This document shows positions 25,385 through 34,409 of a DNA stretch of 41,306 nt, one piece after another. The notes beneath the pieces are model-generated. The model was not told the origin of the DNA and did not search any database. It saw only the letters and a list, made by a program, of their open reading frames with translations. Both the position numbers and the translations under genes were made by a program. Numbering within the stretch: position 1 is the first letter of the stretch; the number at the start of each line of letters is the position of its first letter. Source of the DNA: Rubrivivax sp. (lineage in GTDB: Bacteria > Pseudomonadota > Gammaproteobacteria > Burkholderiales > Burkholderiaceae_C); contig JAEUPE010000005.1 in NCBI GenBank assembly GCA_016790435.1, forward strand, positions 1 through 41,306. Direction: 5' to 3'.

Positions 25385-25644
25385 CAGCGTGAGCGCGTTC
25401 AGGCCCTGACGAATGCAGACACTCCACAAGGGCCAGCCCGAACATCCCCGGCTCGTGCTCGATCGGGCGGGATGGGCGCTTCGAGCGGCGCGGCCCGTCG
25501 CGCAGCTGCCCGACCTCGCGGCGCGCACTGTCGACCTCGGACTGAAGCGACCACCAGTTCATCGCCATCCTCCCGCGCCCGCCTCAGCGTCCGCGACCGA
25601 CTCTCGCGCGCGAAGCGCATCCGGACACGCGGGAGCCGACGCCG

Positions 25645-26058
25645 CTACTTCGTGTAGCTGAAGTCCAGCACCTTGTCACCGGTGAAGGTGATCACCAGCA
25701 TCTTGTTGATCGGATCCTTGCGATACAGGCCGAAACTCTGCGAGCGCTTGAGTGCATTGGCATAGGCATCGGAGTAGTGGTAGGTCCACGAGTCGTTGCC
25801 GGCCGTGACGGTGGTCTGCCACGGCTCGCCGATGTTCTTCTTGATGTCGGCCTTGGTCGTGACGCCTTTCTTGATCTGCGCGACATAGCTGTCGTCGAAT
25901 GGGCGGCCGGTATCGCTGGCCGCGGGTCCGTCGAGTGCGGCGCAGCCGCTGAGGCAGCCCAGGCTGGCCAACGACAGCGACAGTGCAAGTGCGACGAACA
26001 GTCGGCGCGAATGGGACGAAAGCGACGGGTGGCTGGAAGTGGCGGAGATGGGACGCAT
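25645..26058 (-). CDS. Small BamE/SmpA-like lipoprotein
   Basis: A 137-residue exported lipoprotein. The N-terminus has a hydrophobic signal ending in a lipobox LSGC near residue 39. The mature domain starts with DDSYVAQIKKGVTTKADIKKNIGEP, the helix-helix pattern of the SmpA/OmlA (BamE) fold in which a GxTxxxVxxxxGxP-like motif precedes a beta-sheet. The strand WTYHYSD and the C-terminal LVITFTGDKVLDFSYTK complete it. It is too divergent, and in the wrong context, to be called the housekeeping BamE. It is divergent from the winged-helix kinase gene. The role is unknown; outer-membrane anchored on the periplasmic side. Confidence 0.78.
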   Translation of the reverse strand: MRPISATSSHPSLSSHSRRLFVALALSLSLASLGCLSGCAALDGPAASDTGRPFDDSYVAQIKKGVTTKADIKKNIGEPWQTTVTAGNDSWTYHYSDAYANALKRSQSFGLYRKDPINKMLVITFTGDKVLDFSYTK

Positions 26059-26140
26059 GCGGGCTCCTCGATGGACGGCACAGCGGCTGCCGCTGCAGCA
26101 CGCATGACACCTCGCGACGCCCGGCCCCGTCTTCGCCGGG

Positions 26141-26158
26141 CTCTAACCGATCGCTAAC
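26141..26158. promoter_or_regulatory. 11-bp-period direct repeat upstream of winged-helix kinase gene
   Basis: CTCTAAC at 26141-26147 and CGCTAAC at 26152-26158 are spaced 11 bases, the arrangement used by OmpR/PhoB-type winged helices. The repeat lies 45 bases before the ATG at 26204, in the divergent gap shared with the BamE-like lipoprotein gene. It is short and could be chance. Confidence 0.25.
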
Positions 26159-26203
26159 TTCGCGGCGGGGCGGCACCGTCCGCTCTGGCAAACTGGCCCG
26201 GCG

Positions 26204-28921
26204 ATGTTGCGCCAGAGCAAAGCCCCCCAGCCGTTGCCGCCCGCGCCAGGTACCCGCTACCGCTTTCGCTTCGGGCAGGACGCCGAGTTCGACGCCGCGC
26301 GGCTGGAGCTGCGCGTGCAGGGCCGCACCGTGCCGCTGCAGGCCAAGCCGTTGGAGCTGCTGGCGCTGCTGTTGGCCACGCCCGGCGAGGTGCTGAGCAA
26401 ACAGGCCATCCTCGATACGCTGTGGGCTGAACGCGAGGTGGTCGAGGCGGTGCTGGCCAACGCCGCCTCCAAGCTGCGCGCGGCGCTCGGGGCAGCCAAT
26501 GCCGGGTGCATCGTCACGGTGGCGCGCCAGGGCTACCGGCTCGAAGGCCCGGTCGAGCGCATTGCGCACGGGCGCCGACTTGTGAGCGCACTGGCGCTCG
26601 CGCGGGGCGACGCCGTGCCCGGGCGCGCCGGGCACCGCCTCCTGCGCCAGCTCGGCGCCTCGCCCGGACAGGAAACTTGGCTGGCCGAGCAGCCCAAGAC
26701 CGGCGATACGCGGGTCTTCAAGTTCGCGCTCGACGGCGAGCGCCTCGCCGCGCTGCAGCGCGAGGCGACGATCTCGCGCCTGCTGGAGCGCTCGCTCGGC
26801 CGGCGCGCCGACCTGGTGCGCGTGCTGGACATGAACTTCGAGGAACCGCCGTTCTGGATCGAAACCGAGTATGCCGGCGACGACCTCGAGGCGTGGTGCA
26901 ACGCGGCCGCGGGCGCGGCCAGCAGCGTTGCCGGCACGGCGGATTCCCCTCACGCCCCGAATCCCGGGAGACTGGCAACCCCCACGGTGCCGGGCCGCAC
27001 GCGGCTGCAAAGCCTGCCGCTCGCGGAGCGCATCGCTCTCGTTCGGCAGGTGGCCGATGCGCTGGCGGCCGCGCACCGCGCGCAGGTGCTGCACAAGGAC
27101 CTCAAACCGGCCAACGTGCTTGTGCAGCCGCTGTCGGCCGCAGCGGGCGAACCCGCACGCTGGCAGGTCCGCCTGGGTGATTTCGGCAGCGGGCGGCTGC
27201 TCGACCCCGCCGAACTCGAACGGCTACGCGTCACGCGGCTCGGGCTCACGCTGGACAGCCTCGATTCGAGCCCGGGCACGCCGCTGTACATCGCGCCGGA
27301 GCTGCTCGGCGGCGGCGCGGCCACGCCGGCCAGCGACGTGTTCGCGCTCGGCGTCGTGCTCTACCAGATGCTCGCCGGCGAGTTGCACCGGCCGCTCGCG
27401 CCCGGCTGGGAGCGCGACATTGCCGACGAACTGCTGCGCGAGGACATCGCGCTTGCCACCGACATCGACCCCGCTCGCCGGCTCGGCTCGGCCGCCGAGC
27501 TGGCCGAGCGCCTGTCGCGGCTGCCCGAGCGGCGCGCGCTGCGCGAGGCCGAGCGTGTGCGCGCCGAGCTCGACGCGGCGCAGCGGGCGGCGGCCGAGCT
27601 GGCGCGTCAGAACGCCGTGGCCGAGACCTTGAACCGGCTGCTGCGCGAAGACCTGATCGGCGCGGCCAATCCCGGCCTGCAAGGCCGCGCCGACATCACG
27701 GTGGCCGATGCGCTGACCGGCGCGGCCGCGCGCATCGACACCAAGTACGCCGCGCTCGAGCCGGCGCTGCGCGCGCACCTGCACACGGCGCTCCAGCATG
27801 CGCTGGCGGACCTGTCGCGCTCGAAGGACGCCGTCGAGGCCGGGCAGCGCGCCGTGCGCGCCTGGGGCGAGGCCCTCGCAGCGGCACGCGCGGAGCAGTC
27901 GGCCGCGCCGGTAGCGGCCGATGCGTTGTCCGCTGTGCAGCAGGCGCTCGAGTCGCTGCAGAAGTCGCGCCTGCGACTGACGATCGACCTCGTGCAGCTC
28001 TCGCAGCTCGCCGAAGCGGCCGCCGTGGTGCAGGCCATCGACGCCGACGCGCCGCCGCCGGCCGAGCAGGAGCCGATATTCCGCGCGCGGCTGCTGTTCG
28101 CCAAGTCGTGGCTGACCGCGGGCGATCTGTCGCTGCAGGAATCGCTCGCGCAGCTGGAGGAGGCGGCCACACTGGTCTCGCCCTTCAGCGAGGAACAGGC
28201 GCCCAGCCGCAGCGTCATCCTGTTCGGCCTGGCCGACAACCTCGCGCTGGTGGGGCGGCTGGCCGAGGCCGAAGCGCTGTACCGGCAGCTGCTCGGCGAA
28301 CACGTGCAGCGCCACGGCGAGCAGCACGTCCGCAGCCGCTATACGCAGGTGGGGCTGGGCAATGTGCTGGCGCGCCTGGGCCGATACGACGAAGCGCGCG
28401 CCGAGATCGAGCCAGCCGCCGCGGGTCTGGCCGCGGCGCTAGGCGCGCGCCACCGCCAGACGCTGACCGCGCGCGACATGCTGGCCGACCTGCGCTTCCG
28501 CCAGCGAGACTTTGCCGGCGCCGCACGTGAGTGGGCCGAGGTCCAGGCCGGTTATGCCGAGCTGATGGGCGAAGGCAGCAGCTATACGCTCACCGTGCAG
28601 ACGCAGCATGCGGCTGCGCTGCTGCGTGCCGGCCAGGCTGCGGCGGCCGAGCCACTGCTGCGCCGCGCACTCACGCTGGCGCGCGCCTTTCTCGCGCACG
28701 AAGCGCCGCAGGTGCAGCAGATCCGCTGCGTGCTGGCCGAGTGCCTGCTCGAGCTGGACGGCGCTGCCGAGGCGCAGTGCCTAGCCGAGGGCCTGCAGCC
28801 CGCGGCACTGGCCCTGGCCGAAGCCGATGCCGACTGGCCCGCACGGCTGGCGTCACTGCACCGGCGCACGGCAGCCGGGAGCGCGGCCGCTGCTCAGGCC
28901 GGCGCGGAACGCACCCCGTAG
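26204..28921 (+). CDS. Winged-helix DNA-binding / Ser-Thr protein kinase / TPR fusion
   Basis: A 905-residue three-part protein. Residues about 18-118 form an OmpR/CadC-type winged helix (LQAKPLELLALLLATPGEVLSKQAILDTLW; the wing ends VARQGYRLEG). Residues about 140-435 form a protein kinase with lysine K173 (RVFKFAL), the catalytic loop H297-K298-D299 (HKDLKPANVLV), D326 in DFGSG, and GTPLYIAPEL. The glycine loop is degenerate (GASPGQETWLA) and HRD has become HKD, so activity is likely but not certain. Residues about 440-905 are coiled-coil and TPR-like helices (for example RLAEAEALYRQLLGEHVQRHG). No transmembrane helix is visible, so it is presumably cytoplasmic. Coupling DNA binding to a kinase in one chain suggests a one-component phospho-regulator (inference). 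Confidence 0.85.
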   Translation: MLRQSKAPQPLPPAPGTRYRFRFGQDAEFDAARLELRVQGRTVPLQAKPLELLALLLATPGEVLSKQAILDTLWAEREVVEAVLANAASKLRAALGAANAGCIVTVARQGYRLEGPVERIAHGRRLVSALALARGDAVPGRAGHRLLRQLGASPGQETWLAEQPKTGDTRVFKFALDGERLAALQREATISRLLERSLGRRADLVRVLDMNFEEPPFWIETEYAGDDLEAWCNAAAGAASSVAGTADSPHAPNPGRLATPTVPGRTRLQSLPLAERIALVRQVADALAAAHRAQVLHKDLKPANVLVQPLSAAAGEPARWQVRLGDFGSGRLLDPAELERLRVTRLGLTLDSLDSSPGTPLYIAPELLGGGAATPASDVFALGVVLYQMLAGELHRPLAPGWERDIADELLREDIALATDIDPARRLGSAAELAERLSRLPERRALREAERVRAELDAAQRAAAELARQNAVAETLNRLLREDLIGAANPGLQGRADITVADALTGAAARIDTKYAALEPALRAHLHTALQHALADLSRSKDAVEAGQRAVRAWGEALAAARAEQSAAPVAADALSAVQQALESLQKSRLRLTIDLVQLSQLAEAAAVVQAIDADAPPPAEQEPIFRARLLFAKSWLTAGDLSLQESLAQLEEAATLVSPFSEEQAPSRSVILFGLADNLALVGRLAEAEALYRQLLGEHVQRHGEQHVRSRYTQVGLGNVLARLGRYDEARAEIEPAAAGLAAALGARHRQTLTARDMLADLRFRQRDFAGAAREWAEVQAGYAELMGEGSSYTLTVQTQHAAALLRAGQAAAAEPLLRRALTLARAFLAHEAPQVQQIRCVLAECLLELDGAAEAQCLAEGLQPAALALAEADADWPARLASLHRRTAAGSAAAAQAGAERTP

Positions 28922-29013
28922 GCGCGCTGGCCGAGGAAGAGATATCGACCCGCAAGACCGGATCGCCGAGCTCCTCGCAGAGGCCCCCCCGACCCGGCCA
29001 CATCAGGCGCGGG

Positions 29014-29715
29014 TCACGCGTAGAAGCGCGCCTTCATGCGCTGACAGTACGCCTCGAGCGTCGGCCGCGCCAAGACATGGCGGCGGATCGGCGAATCGAC
29101 CGGCGCCCACAGCAGGTTGGCCAGGAATGCGTAGGCGGTGGCGTCGAGCGAGCTCGGCGCGTCGCCGAGCATGAAGGGCTTGTCGGCGAGGAAGTCGGCC
29201 ACCGCGGTGACGTCCTTGATGCCGATGGCGTGGATCTCGGCCACGCTGTGGCGGCCCATGCCCTGGCCGCGCATCTCGGCCAGCAGGCCGCGCCGCGCCA
29301 GCGCCGGCACGAACCAGCGCATCGGCACGGGCAGCGTGCCGAAGAAGGCCTCGCGCGTCTTCGCCCAGCCGGCTTCGTCGGCCCAGCGCGTGTGCACCAC
29401 GGCCCAGTAGAGGTTCTCTTCGAACAGGCGCTGGAAGGCGAGGGACACGGCGCGCTCGGCTGGCGTGAGCGCGGCGTCGAGCCGGTCGCCGTGGCGCTGC
29501 TTCAGGTGCTCGATGATGAAGCTCGTGTCGGCCACGAGCACGCCGTCGTCCTCGATGTACGGAAGCTTGGCCTTCGGCGCCTTCAAGACGCGCAGGCCGT
29601 CGTTCACCAGCTCGAACGGCAGGCCGGCCATGCGCAGCCACGTCTCCAGCTTCATGCAGAAGGGGCTGGCGTTCGGCAGACCGAAGGCGGGGGCGAACTG
29701 GTAGACCTTGATCAT
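29014..29715 (-). CDS. Metaxin/FAXC-like glutathione S-transferase family protein
   Basis: A 233-residue GST-fold protein. The N-terminal thioredoxin-like domain starts MIKVYQFAPAFGLPNASPFCMKLETWLRMAGLPF, the pattern of the Tom37/metaxin/failed-axon-connection group. The cis-proline is in KAKLPYIEDDG and the helix-capping residues in ADTSFIIEHLK. The C-terminal helical domain includes MGRHSVAEIHAIGIKDV and LDATAYAFLANLLWAPVDSP. Bacterial members are uncharacterised and classical glutathione conjugation is not established. It is convergent with the winged-helix kinase gene across about 90 bases. Confidence 0.87.
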   Translation of the reverse strand: MIKVYQFAPAFGLPNASPFCMKLETWLRMAGLPFELVNDGLRVLKAPKAKLPYIEDDGVLVADTSFIIEHLKQRHGDRLDAALTPAERAVSLAFQRLFEENLYWAVVHTRWADEAGWAKTREAFFGTLPVPMRWFVPALARRGLLAEMRGQGMGRHSVAEIHAIGIKDVTAVADFLADKPFMLGDAPSSLDATAYAFLANLLWAPVDSPIRRHVLARPTLEAYCQRMKARFYA

Positions 29716-29831
29716 GCGAGTGCTCGCGGCTCGGTGTCGAACGAGAGCCGGCGAGGATCCGCGTGGGAGGGGTTCGAGTCAAGGCGAGGCAACCCGCTGC
29801 GCAGGGGCCCCGGGCCGTGCATCATCGCGGC

Positions 29832-30776
29832 ATGCCACTGGTCGGACCGCCCGGACTGCCCGTCGACATCGATGCCGCCCGCTTCGACGCGCTGCACGAC
29901 GAGCCCGGCGCGTGGCGGGCGGTGATGGAGTCGCTGGCGCTCGAGCAAGGCACGCCCGCTTCGGCCGTGAAGCAGGAGACCGAGGGGACCGTGCTCGTGG
30001 CGCGCCTGGGCCGCGAGCGCGTGCTCAAGCTCTACCCACCCTTCCTGCGCGACCACTTCGAGTTCGAGCGCGCCATGCTGGCACGGCTGCATCGTCGCCT
30101 GCGCGTGCCCACGCCCGAGTTGCTCGCCAGCGGCGAGCGCGACGGCTGGCCCTACCTGGTGATGACGCAGATGGCCGGCGAGCCGCTCACCACCACCTGG
30201 CCTGCGATGAGCGAGACCGAGCGTTGTGCGCTGCTGCACGAGCTGGGCGCGCTCGCCGCCGAGGTGCACGCACTGCCCGTGGGCGAAGTGGCCGCGCTCG
30301 CGCCCCGCTGGGAGGACTTCGTGACCCGCCAGCGAGAACGCTGCGTATGGCGCCAACAGCGCACGGGCCTGCCCGCCCACCTGCTGGCCCAGGTGCCGGC
30401 TTTCGTCGACGGCCCGCTGCCCGAGGGGCCGGCGGTGCTGCTCACCGGCGAGTACACGCCGTTCAACCTGTTCACGACGCCCTCCCCCGCGGGGCACCGG
30501 CTGAGCGCGATGTTCGACTTCGGCGACGGGCTTGTCGGCCCGCGCGAATACGACTGGCTCGGGCCGCAGTGCTTTCTCGTGGCGGGGGATCGTGCACGGA
30601 GCGAGGCGTTCATGCACGGTTATGGCGCGCGGGTCGATGAAGACATGCGGCTGCGCCTGATGCGCCTGCTTCTGCTGCACCGATACAGCCACCTGAAGGC
30701 ACAGGTGGCCATCGAGGGCTGGCAGGAACTCCGCAGTTTCGAGGAGCTGGCGGCGCGACTTTGGCCTTTGCCGTAG
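29832..30776 (+). CDS. Aminoglycoside phosphotransferase-like kinase, altered catalytic loop
   Basis: A 314-residue small-molecule kinase-fold protein of the APH/choline-kinase group. I used the ATG at 29832 (MPLVGPPGLPVD); the in-frame GTG-side extension from 29763 lacks support. The lysine of the N-lobe is probably in RVLKLYPPFL (about residue 66), followed by EFERAMLARLH. The catalytic loop, normally HGDxxxxN, reads T205-G-E207-Y-T-P-F-N212, so the catalytic Asp is Glu and the His is Thr. The metal-binding DFG is intact at D229-G231 (FDFGDGLVGPREYDWL). The substrate is unknown; antibiotic resistance should not be inferred. It is divergent from the metaxin-like GST. Confidence 0.78.
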   Translation: MPLVGPPGLPVDIDAARFDALHDEPGAWRAVMESLALEQGTPASAVKQETEGTVLVARLGRERVLKLYPPFLRDHFEFERAMLARLHRRLRVPTPELLASGERDGWPYLVMTQMAGEPLTTTWPAMSETERCALLHELGALAAEVHALPVGEVAALAPRWEDFVTRQRERCVWRQQRTGLPAHLLAQVPAFVDGPLPEGPAVLLTGEYTPFNLFTTPSPAGHRLSAMFDFGDGLVGPREYDWLGPQCFLVAGDRARSEAFMHGYGARVDEDMRLRLMRLLLLHRYSHLKAQVAIEGWQELRSFEELAARLWPLP

Positions 30777-30862
30777 CAAGCGGTTGCCCCTCGCAGGCGC
30801 GAAGCTGACTAGCATCGACCAAGCACCCCGGGCGCGACGCCCAGGGCAATGCGGGGAACGTC

Positions 30863-32935
30863 ATGAAGCGAGAAGAGCCGCCTGGGGTGCCGGTCGATCC
30901 GGCGGCGCCGGAGCCAGCGAAGTTCAGCGCAGCTTCGAATGCGCCCACGGACCGGCCGACGCAGGAAGCCGCGGAGTTGTCGTCGGACTTCCTGCTGGAC
31001 GTGCAGTCGCCCATGCCGGCGGCCCCGCCGTCGCAGGCGCTGCGGAGAGCCCCCACGCCAGCGCCATCGCCGCAAGGCAGGCCGGACGCTGCGCTGCTGC
31101 CGCTCTCGGCCGCCGCCCTGGCCGCTGCCGCGCTGGCCGCCTGCGGCGGCAGCGGGGGTGAAGAGACGCCGCCGGGACCCGCGCCGGCGCCGCCCGCCCC
31201 CACGCCACCAGCGCCCTCACCCACGCCGGCCCCGACCCCGGCGCCGACGCCCGCACCGCCCGCCCCTCCGCCCGGCCCCTACAGCCTCGACGCCACCGAC
31301 ATGGCCGCGGCGCGCTTCGTGCAGCACGCGGCCATCGCCAGCACCGAGGCCGACATCGCCGCCGTCAAGGCACAGGGCGCGGCCGCGTGGCTGGACGCGC
31401 AGATGGCGATGCCAGTGGCCGAGAAGGCCTGGGACTGGCTGGTCGCCAAAGGCTACAGCGCCATCGACGAGTTCACCTTCTACGACTCCGGCGCCTACGC
31501 GACGCAGTTCGTCATGGGCCACCAACTCGTGAAGCAGCCCGACCAGGTACGCAAGCGCGTGGCGCTGGCGCTGTCGGAACTCTTCGTCGTCTCGGTGAAC
31601 GTGGCCGGCTTTCCGTGGCCGCACATGGGCATCGCGCACTTCTGGGACCAGCTCAACGCCCACGCCTTCGGCAGCTTCCGCCAGCTGCTCGAAGACGTGA
31701 CGCTCAACCCGGTGATGGGCGCCTGGCTCAACACACGCGGCAACGCCAAGGAAGACCCCGCCACGGGCCGCGTGCCCGACGAGAACTATGCGCGCGAGGT
31801 GATGCAGCTGTTCACCATCGGCCTCGTGCGACTGAACATCGACGGCACGCCGATGACCGACGCCGGCGGCCGGCCCATCCCCAGCTACACGCAGGACGAG
31901 GTGAGCGAGCTGGCACGCGTGTTCACCGGCTACGACTACTGGTGGGACGGGCGCACCTTCCCCTCGGCCAACGACGGCTCGCCGCGCCCTTACCCCGAGT
32001 TCGCGCGCCGCGCCATGGTGTTCGACGCCACCAAGCACAGCAACCTGGCCGCGAACTTCCTGGGCACCACGATCCCGGCCAACACGGCGGGGCCGCAGGC
32101 GCTGCGCATGGCGCTGGACACCCTCGCCAACCACCCCAACGTCGGCCCGTTCTTCGCACGCCAGATGATCCAGCGGCTGGTGACGGGCAACCCGAGCCCG
32201 GCCTACGTGGCGCGCGTGGCCGCGAAGTTCAACGACAACGGCGCCGGCGTGCGCGGCGACCTCAAGGCCGTGTGGCGCGCCATCCTGCTCGACGAAGAAG
32301 CGCTGGGCGCGGCCGGCCTCGCCAGCACCACGCACGGCAAGCTGCGCGAGCCGATGCTGCGCCACTTCCAGTGGGGGCGCACCTTCGGTGTCGAGTCGGC
32401 AGTGGGCAGCTTCAAGTGGTCGTACAACTTCGACGACCCGCGCTACTGGTATGGGCAGGCGCCGTTCTGGTCGCCCTCGGTCTTCAACTTCTTCCGCCCG
32501 GGCTACGTGCCGCCGGGCACGGCGATGGCGGCCGCGGGCGCGACAGCGCCGGAGTTCCAGATCGTCAACGAGTCGACCACCAGCCAGTGGATCAACTCGA
32601 TCGAGGGCTGGGTGGCGCTCGGCATCTACGTCGTGCAACCCGGCCGCCCCGGCTTCACCTTCCCCTACGTCGGCCCCTACCCCGGCGACGGCTTCGACAT
32701 CCGCACCGACTACACGCCCGAGGTGGCGCTGGCGCACGACGCGGTGGCGCTGATGAAACGCCTCAACCTGCTGCTGTGCGCGGGGCAGATGAGCGTGGCA
32801 ACGCAGCAGCGCATCGTGGCCGCGCTCGGCGAGCGGCCGGTCACCACGGCGAGCTCGGCCGAAGAGAAGCGCTGGCGTGTCGTCGCCGCCATCGTGATGG
32901 TGATGTGCTGCGCCGAGTACATCGTGCAGAAATAG
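30863..32935 (+). CDS. DUF1800 domain-containing exported protein
   Basis: A 690-residue protein of the DUF1800 family, function unknown. The polar N-terminus (to about residue 75) is followed by a hydrophobic Ala/Leu segment ending LAAC at Cys94, which resembles a lipobox far from the start. An ATG at 31013 would put it nearer the N-terminus. A long Pro/Thr/Ala linker (about residues 103-140) precedes the DUF1800 domain. Landmarks are RFVQHAAIASTEADIAAVKAQG, VRKRVALALSELFVVS, ENYAREVMQLFTIGLVRLN, ARVFTGYDYW and PNVGPFFARQMIQRLVTGNPSPAYVARVAAKFNDN. The DUF1501 gene follows 16 bases later, the usual partner arrangement, so the pair probably works together at the cell envelope. Confidence 0.88.
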   Translation: MKREEPPGVPVDPAAPEPAKFSAASNAPTDRPTQEAAELSSDFLLDVQSPMPAAPPSQALRRAPTPAPSPQGRPDAALLPLSAAALAAAALAACGGSGGEETPPGPAPAPPAPTPPAPSPTPAPTPAPTPAPPAPPPGPYSLDATDMAAARFVQHAAIASTEADIAAVKAQGAAAWLDAQMAMPVAEKAWDWLVAKGYSAIDEFTFYDSGAYATQFVMGHQLVKQPDQVRKRVALALSELFVVSVNVAGFPWPHMGIAHFWDQLNAHAFGSFRQLLEDVTLNPVMGAWLNTRGNAKEDPATGRVPDENYAREVMQLFTIGLVRLNIDGTPMTDAGGRPIPSYTQDEVSELARVFTGYDYWWDGRTFPSANDGSPRPYPEFARRAMVFDATKHSNLAANFLGTTIPANTAGPQALRMALDTLANHPNVGPFFARQMIQRLVTGNPSPAYVARVAAKFNDNGAGVRGDLKAVWRAILLDEEALGAAGLASTTHGKLREPMLRHFQWGRTFGVESAVGSFKWSYNFDDPRYWYGQAPFWSPSVFNFFRPGYVPPGTAMAAAGATAPEFQIVNESTTSQWINSIEGWVALGIYVVQPGRPGFTFPYVGPYPGDGFDIRTDYTPEVALAHDAVALMKRLNLLLCAGQMSVATQQRIVAALGERPVTTASSAEEKRWRVVAAIVMVMCCAEYIVQK

Positions 32936-32951
32936 GGCGGAGGACCACACC

Positions 32952-34409
32952 ATGCATCTCATCGACCCCCGCCAGCAGGCGCGCCGCGCCTTCCTCAAGC
33001 GCGCCGGGCACCTGGCGCTGGCCGGCGCGGCCACGCCCTTCGGCCTGAACCTCGCCGCCTTCGGCGACGCGGCGGCATTCAACGCCACCGACTACCGGGC
33101 GCTGGTGTGCGTGTTCCTCTTCGGCGGCAACGACTACGCCAACACCGTGGTCACCTACGACACGCCGAGCTGGCAGGCCTACCGCAACATCCGCGCCTCC
33201 GGCCCCGGGCCGGCGGGGCTGGCCATCGAGCAGGCGGCGATGGCCGGCACGGTGCTCAACCCCACCACGGCGCTGGCCGGCGGACGGCAGTACGCGCTGC
33301 ACCCGTCGATGCCGGGCGTCGCGAACCTGTTCAACAGCGGCCAGGCCGCCGTGCTGTTCAACACCGGGCCGCTGATCCGGCCGACGACCAAGGCCGAGTT
33401 CTTCAGCGCCGACCGCGTGCGCTATCCGCTGCCGCCGCAGCTGCTTTCGCACAACGACCAGCAGTCGGTGTGGCAGGCGCAGGGCGCCGAAGGCAGCACG
33501 GTGGGCTGGGGCGGCAACCTCGGCGACCTCGCGATGGCGAGCAACGGCAACTCGCTCTTCACCTGCATCTCGGCCACCGGCAACGCCGTCTTCCTCTCGG
33601 GCGACAACGCACAGCAGTACCAGGTGAGCACGCAGGGCGCGGTGCAGGTTCGCGCCGCGCGCGAGGGTGTGTTCGGCCTCTTCACACCGACCTCGGCACG
33701 CGCCTTCACCGAGCTCGTCAGCGAGACACGCACCCACGTGCTCGAGAACGAATACAACCGCGTGACGCGCCGCTCCATCGAGGCCGAGGCGCAGCTCACC
33801 ACGGCGCTCGCCGGCGTGACGGTGAACACCCTGTTCCCCAGCGGCAATTCACTCGCCGACCAGATGAAGATCGTGGCGCGCCTCATCGGCGCGCGCAACA
33901 CGCTGGGCAACAAGCGCCAGGTGTTCATCGTCTCGCTCGGCGGCTTCGACCTGCACGACAACCTGGTGGCCACGCAGCCGGTGCTGCTGCGGCGCGTCAG
34001 CGAGGCGATGACGGCCTTCCACGCCGCCACGGTGGAGCTGGGCGTGGCCGACAAGGTCACCGCGTTCACGGCCAGCGACTTCGGCCGCACGCTCACGAGC
34101 AACGGCGACGGCACCGACCACGGCTGGGGCGGCCACCACCTCGTGGTCGGCGGCGCCGTGCGCGGCAAGGCCTTCTATGGCGTTGCGCCGCCGGTGACCG
34201 TGGGCAACACGGCCGCACCCGAGGACCAGTGGCACATCGGCCAGGGGCGCCTGATCCCCACGACCTCGGTGGACCAGTACGCGGCGACGCTGGCGCGCTG
34301 GTTCGGCGTCGCCGACACGGAGCTGGCCGGCATCCTGCCCAACCTGCGCAATTTCGGCACGGCCGGCGGCCGGCCCGACTACCCGACGAACCTGGGCTTC
34401 CTGGGCTGA
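32952..34409 (+). CDS. DUF1501 domain-containing protein (Tat-exported sulfatase-like fold)
   Basis: A 485-residue protein of the DUF1501 family, related to the alkaline phosphatase/sulfatase fold. The ATG at 32952 follows GGAGG. The N-terminus RRAFLKRAGHLALAGAA is a Tat signal, so the protein is exported folded. Core motifs are VCVFLFGGNDYANTVV, ALHPSMPGV, FIVSLGGFDLHDN, VTAFTASDFGRTLTSNGDGTDHGWGGHHLVVGGAV and YAATLARWFGV. The HGWGGHH histidines and nearby Asp residues could bind metal, but no activity is known. It is co-transcribed with the upstream DUF1800 gene. Confidence 0.9.
   Translation: MHLIDPRQQARRAFLKRAGHLALAGAATPFGLNLAAFGDAAAFNATDYRALVCVFLFGGNDYANTVVTYDTPSWQAYRNIRASGPGPAGLAIEQAAMAGTVLNPTTALAGGRQYALHPSMPGVANLFNSGQAAVLFNTGPLIRPTTKAEFFSADRVRYPLPPQLLSHNDQQSVWQAQGAEGSTVGWGGNLGDLAMASNGNSLFTCISATGNAVFLSGDNAQQYQVSTQGAVQVRAAREGVFGLFTPTSARAFTELVSETRTHVLENEYNRVTRRSIEAEAQLTTALAGVTVNTLFPSGNSLADQMKIVARLIGARNTLGNKRQVFIVSLGGFDLHDNLVATQPVLLRRVSEAMTAFHAATVELGVADKVTAFTASDFGRTLTSNGDGTDHGWGGHHLVVGGAVRGKAFYGVAPPVTVGNTAAPEDQWHIGQGRLIPTTSVDQYAATLARWFGVADTELAGILPNLRNFGTAGGRPDYPTNLGFLG

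Noticed and set aside
22724-25528. 934-codon minus-strand frame over tpsA
   Set aside because: Antisense of the repeat region; regular His/Ala/Asp pattern derived from the beta-helix codons.
29832-30776. Aminoglycoside resistance gene
   Set aside because: The catalytic loop is not that of a resistance enzyme and the fold is shared by many housekeeping small-molecule kinases.
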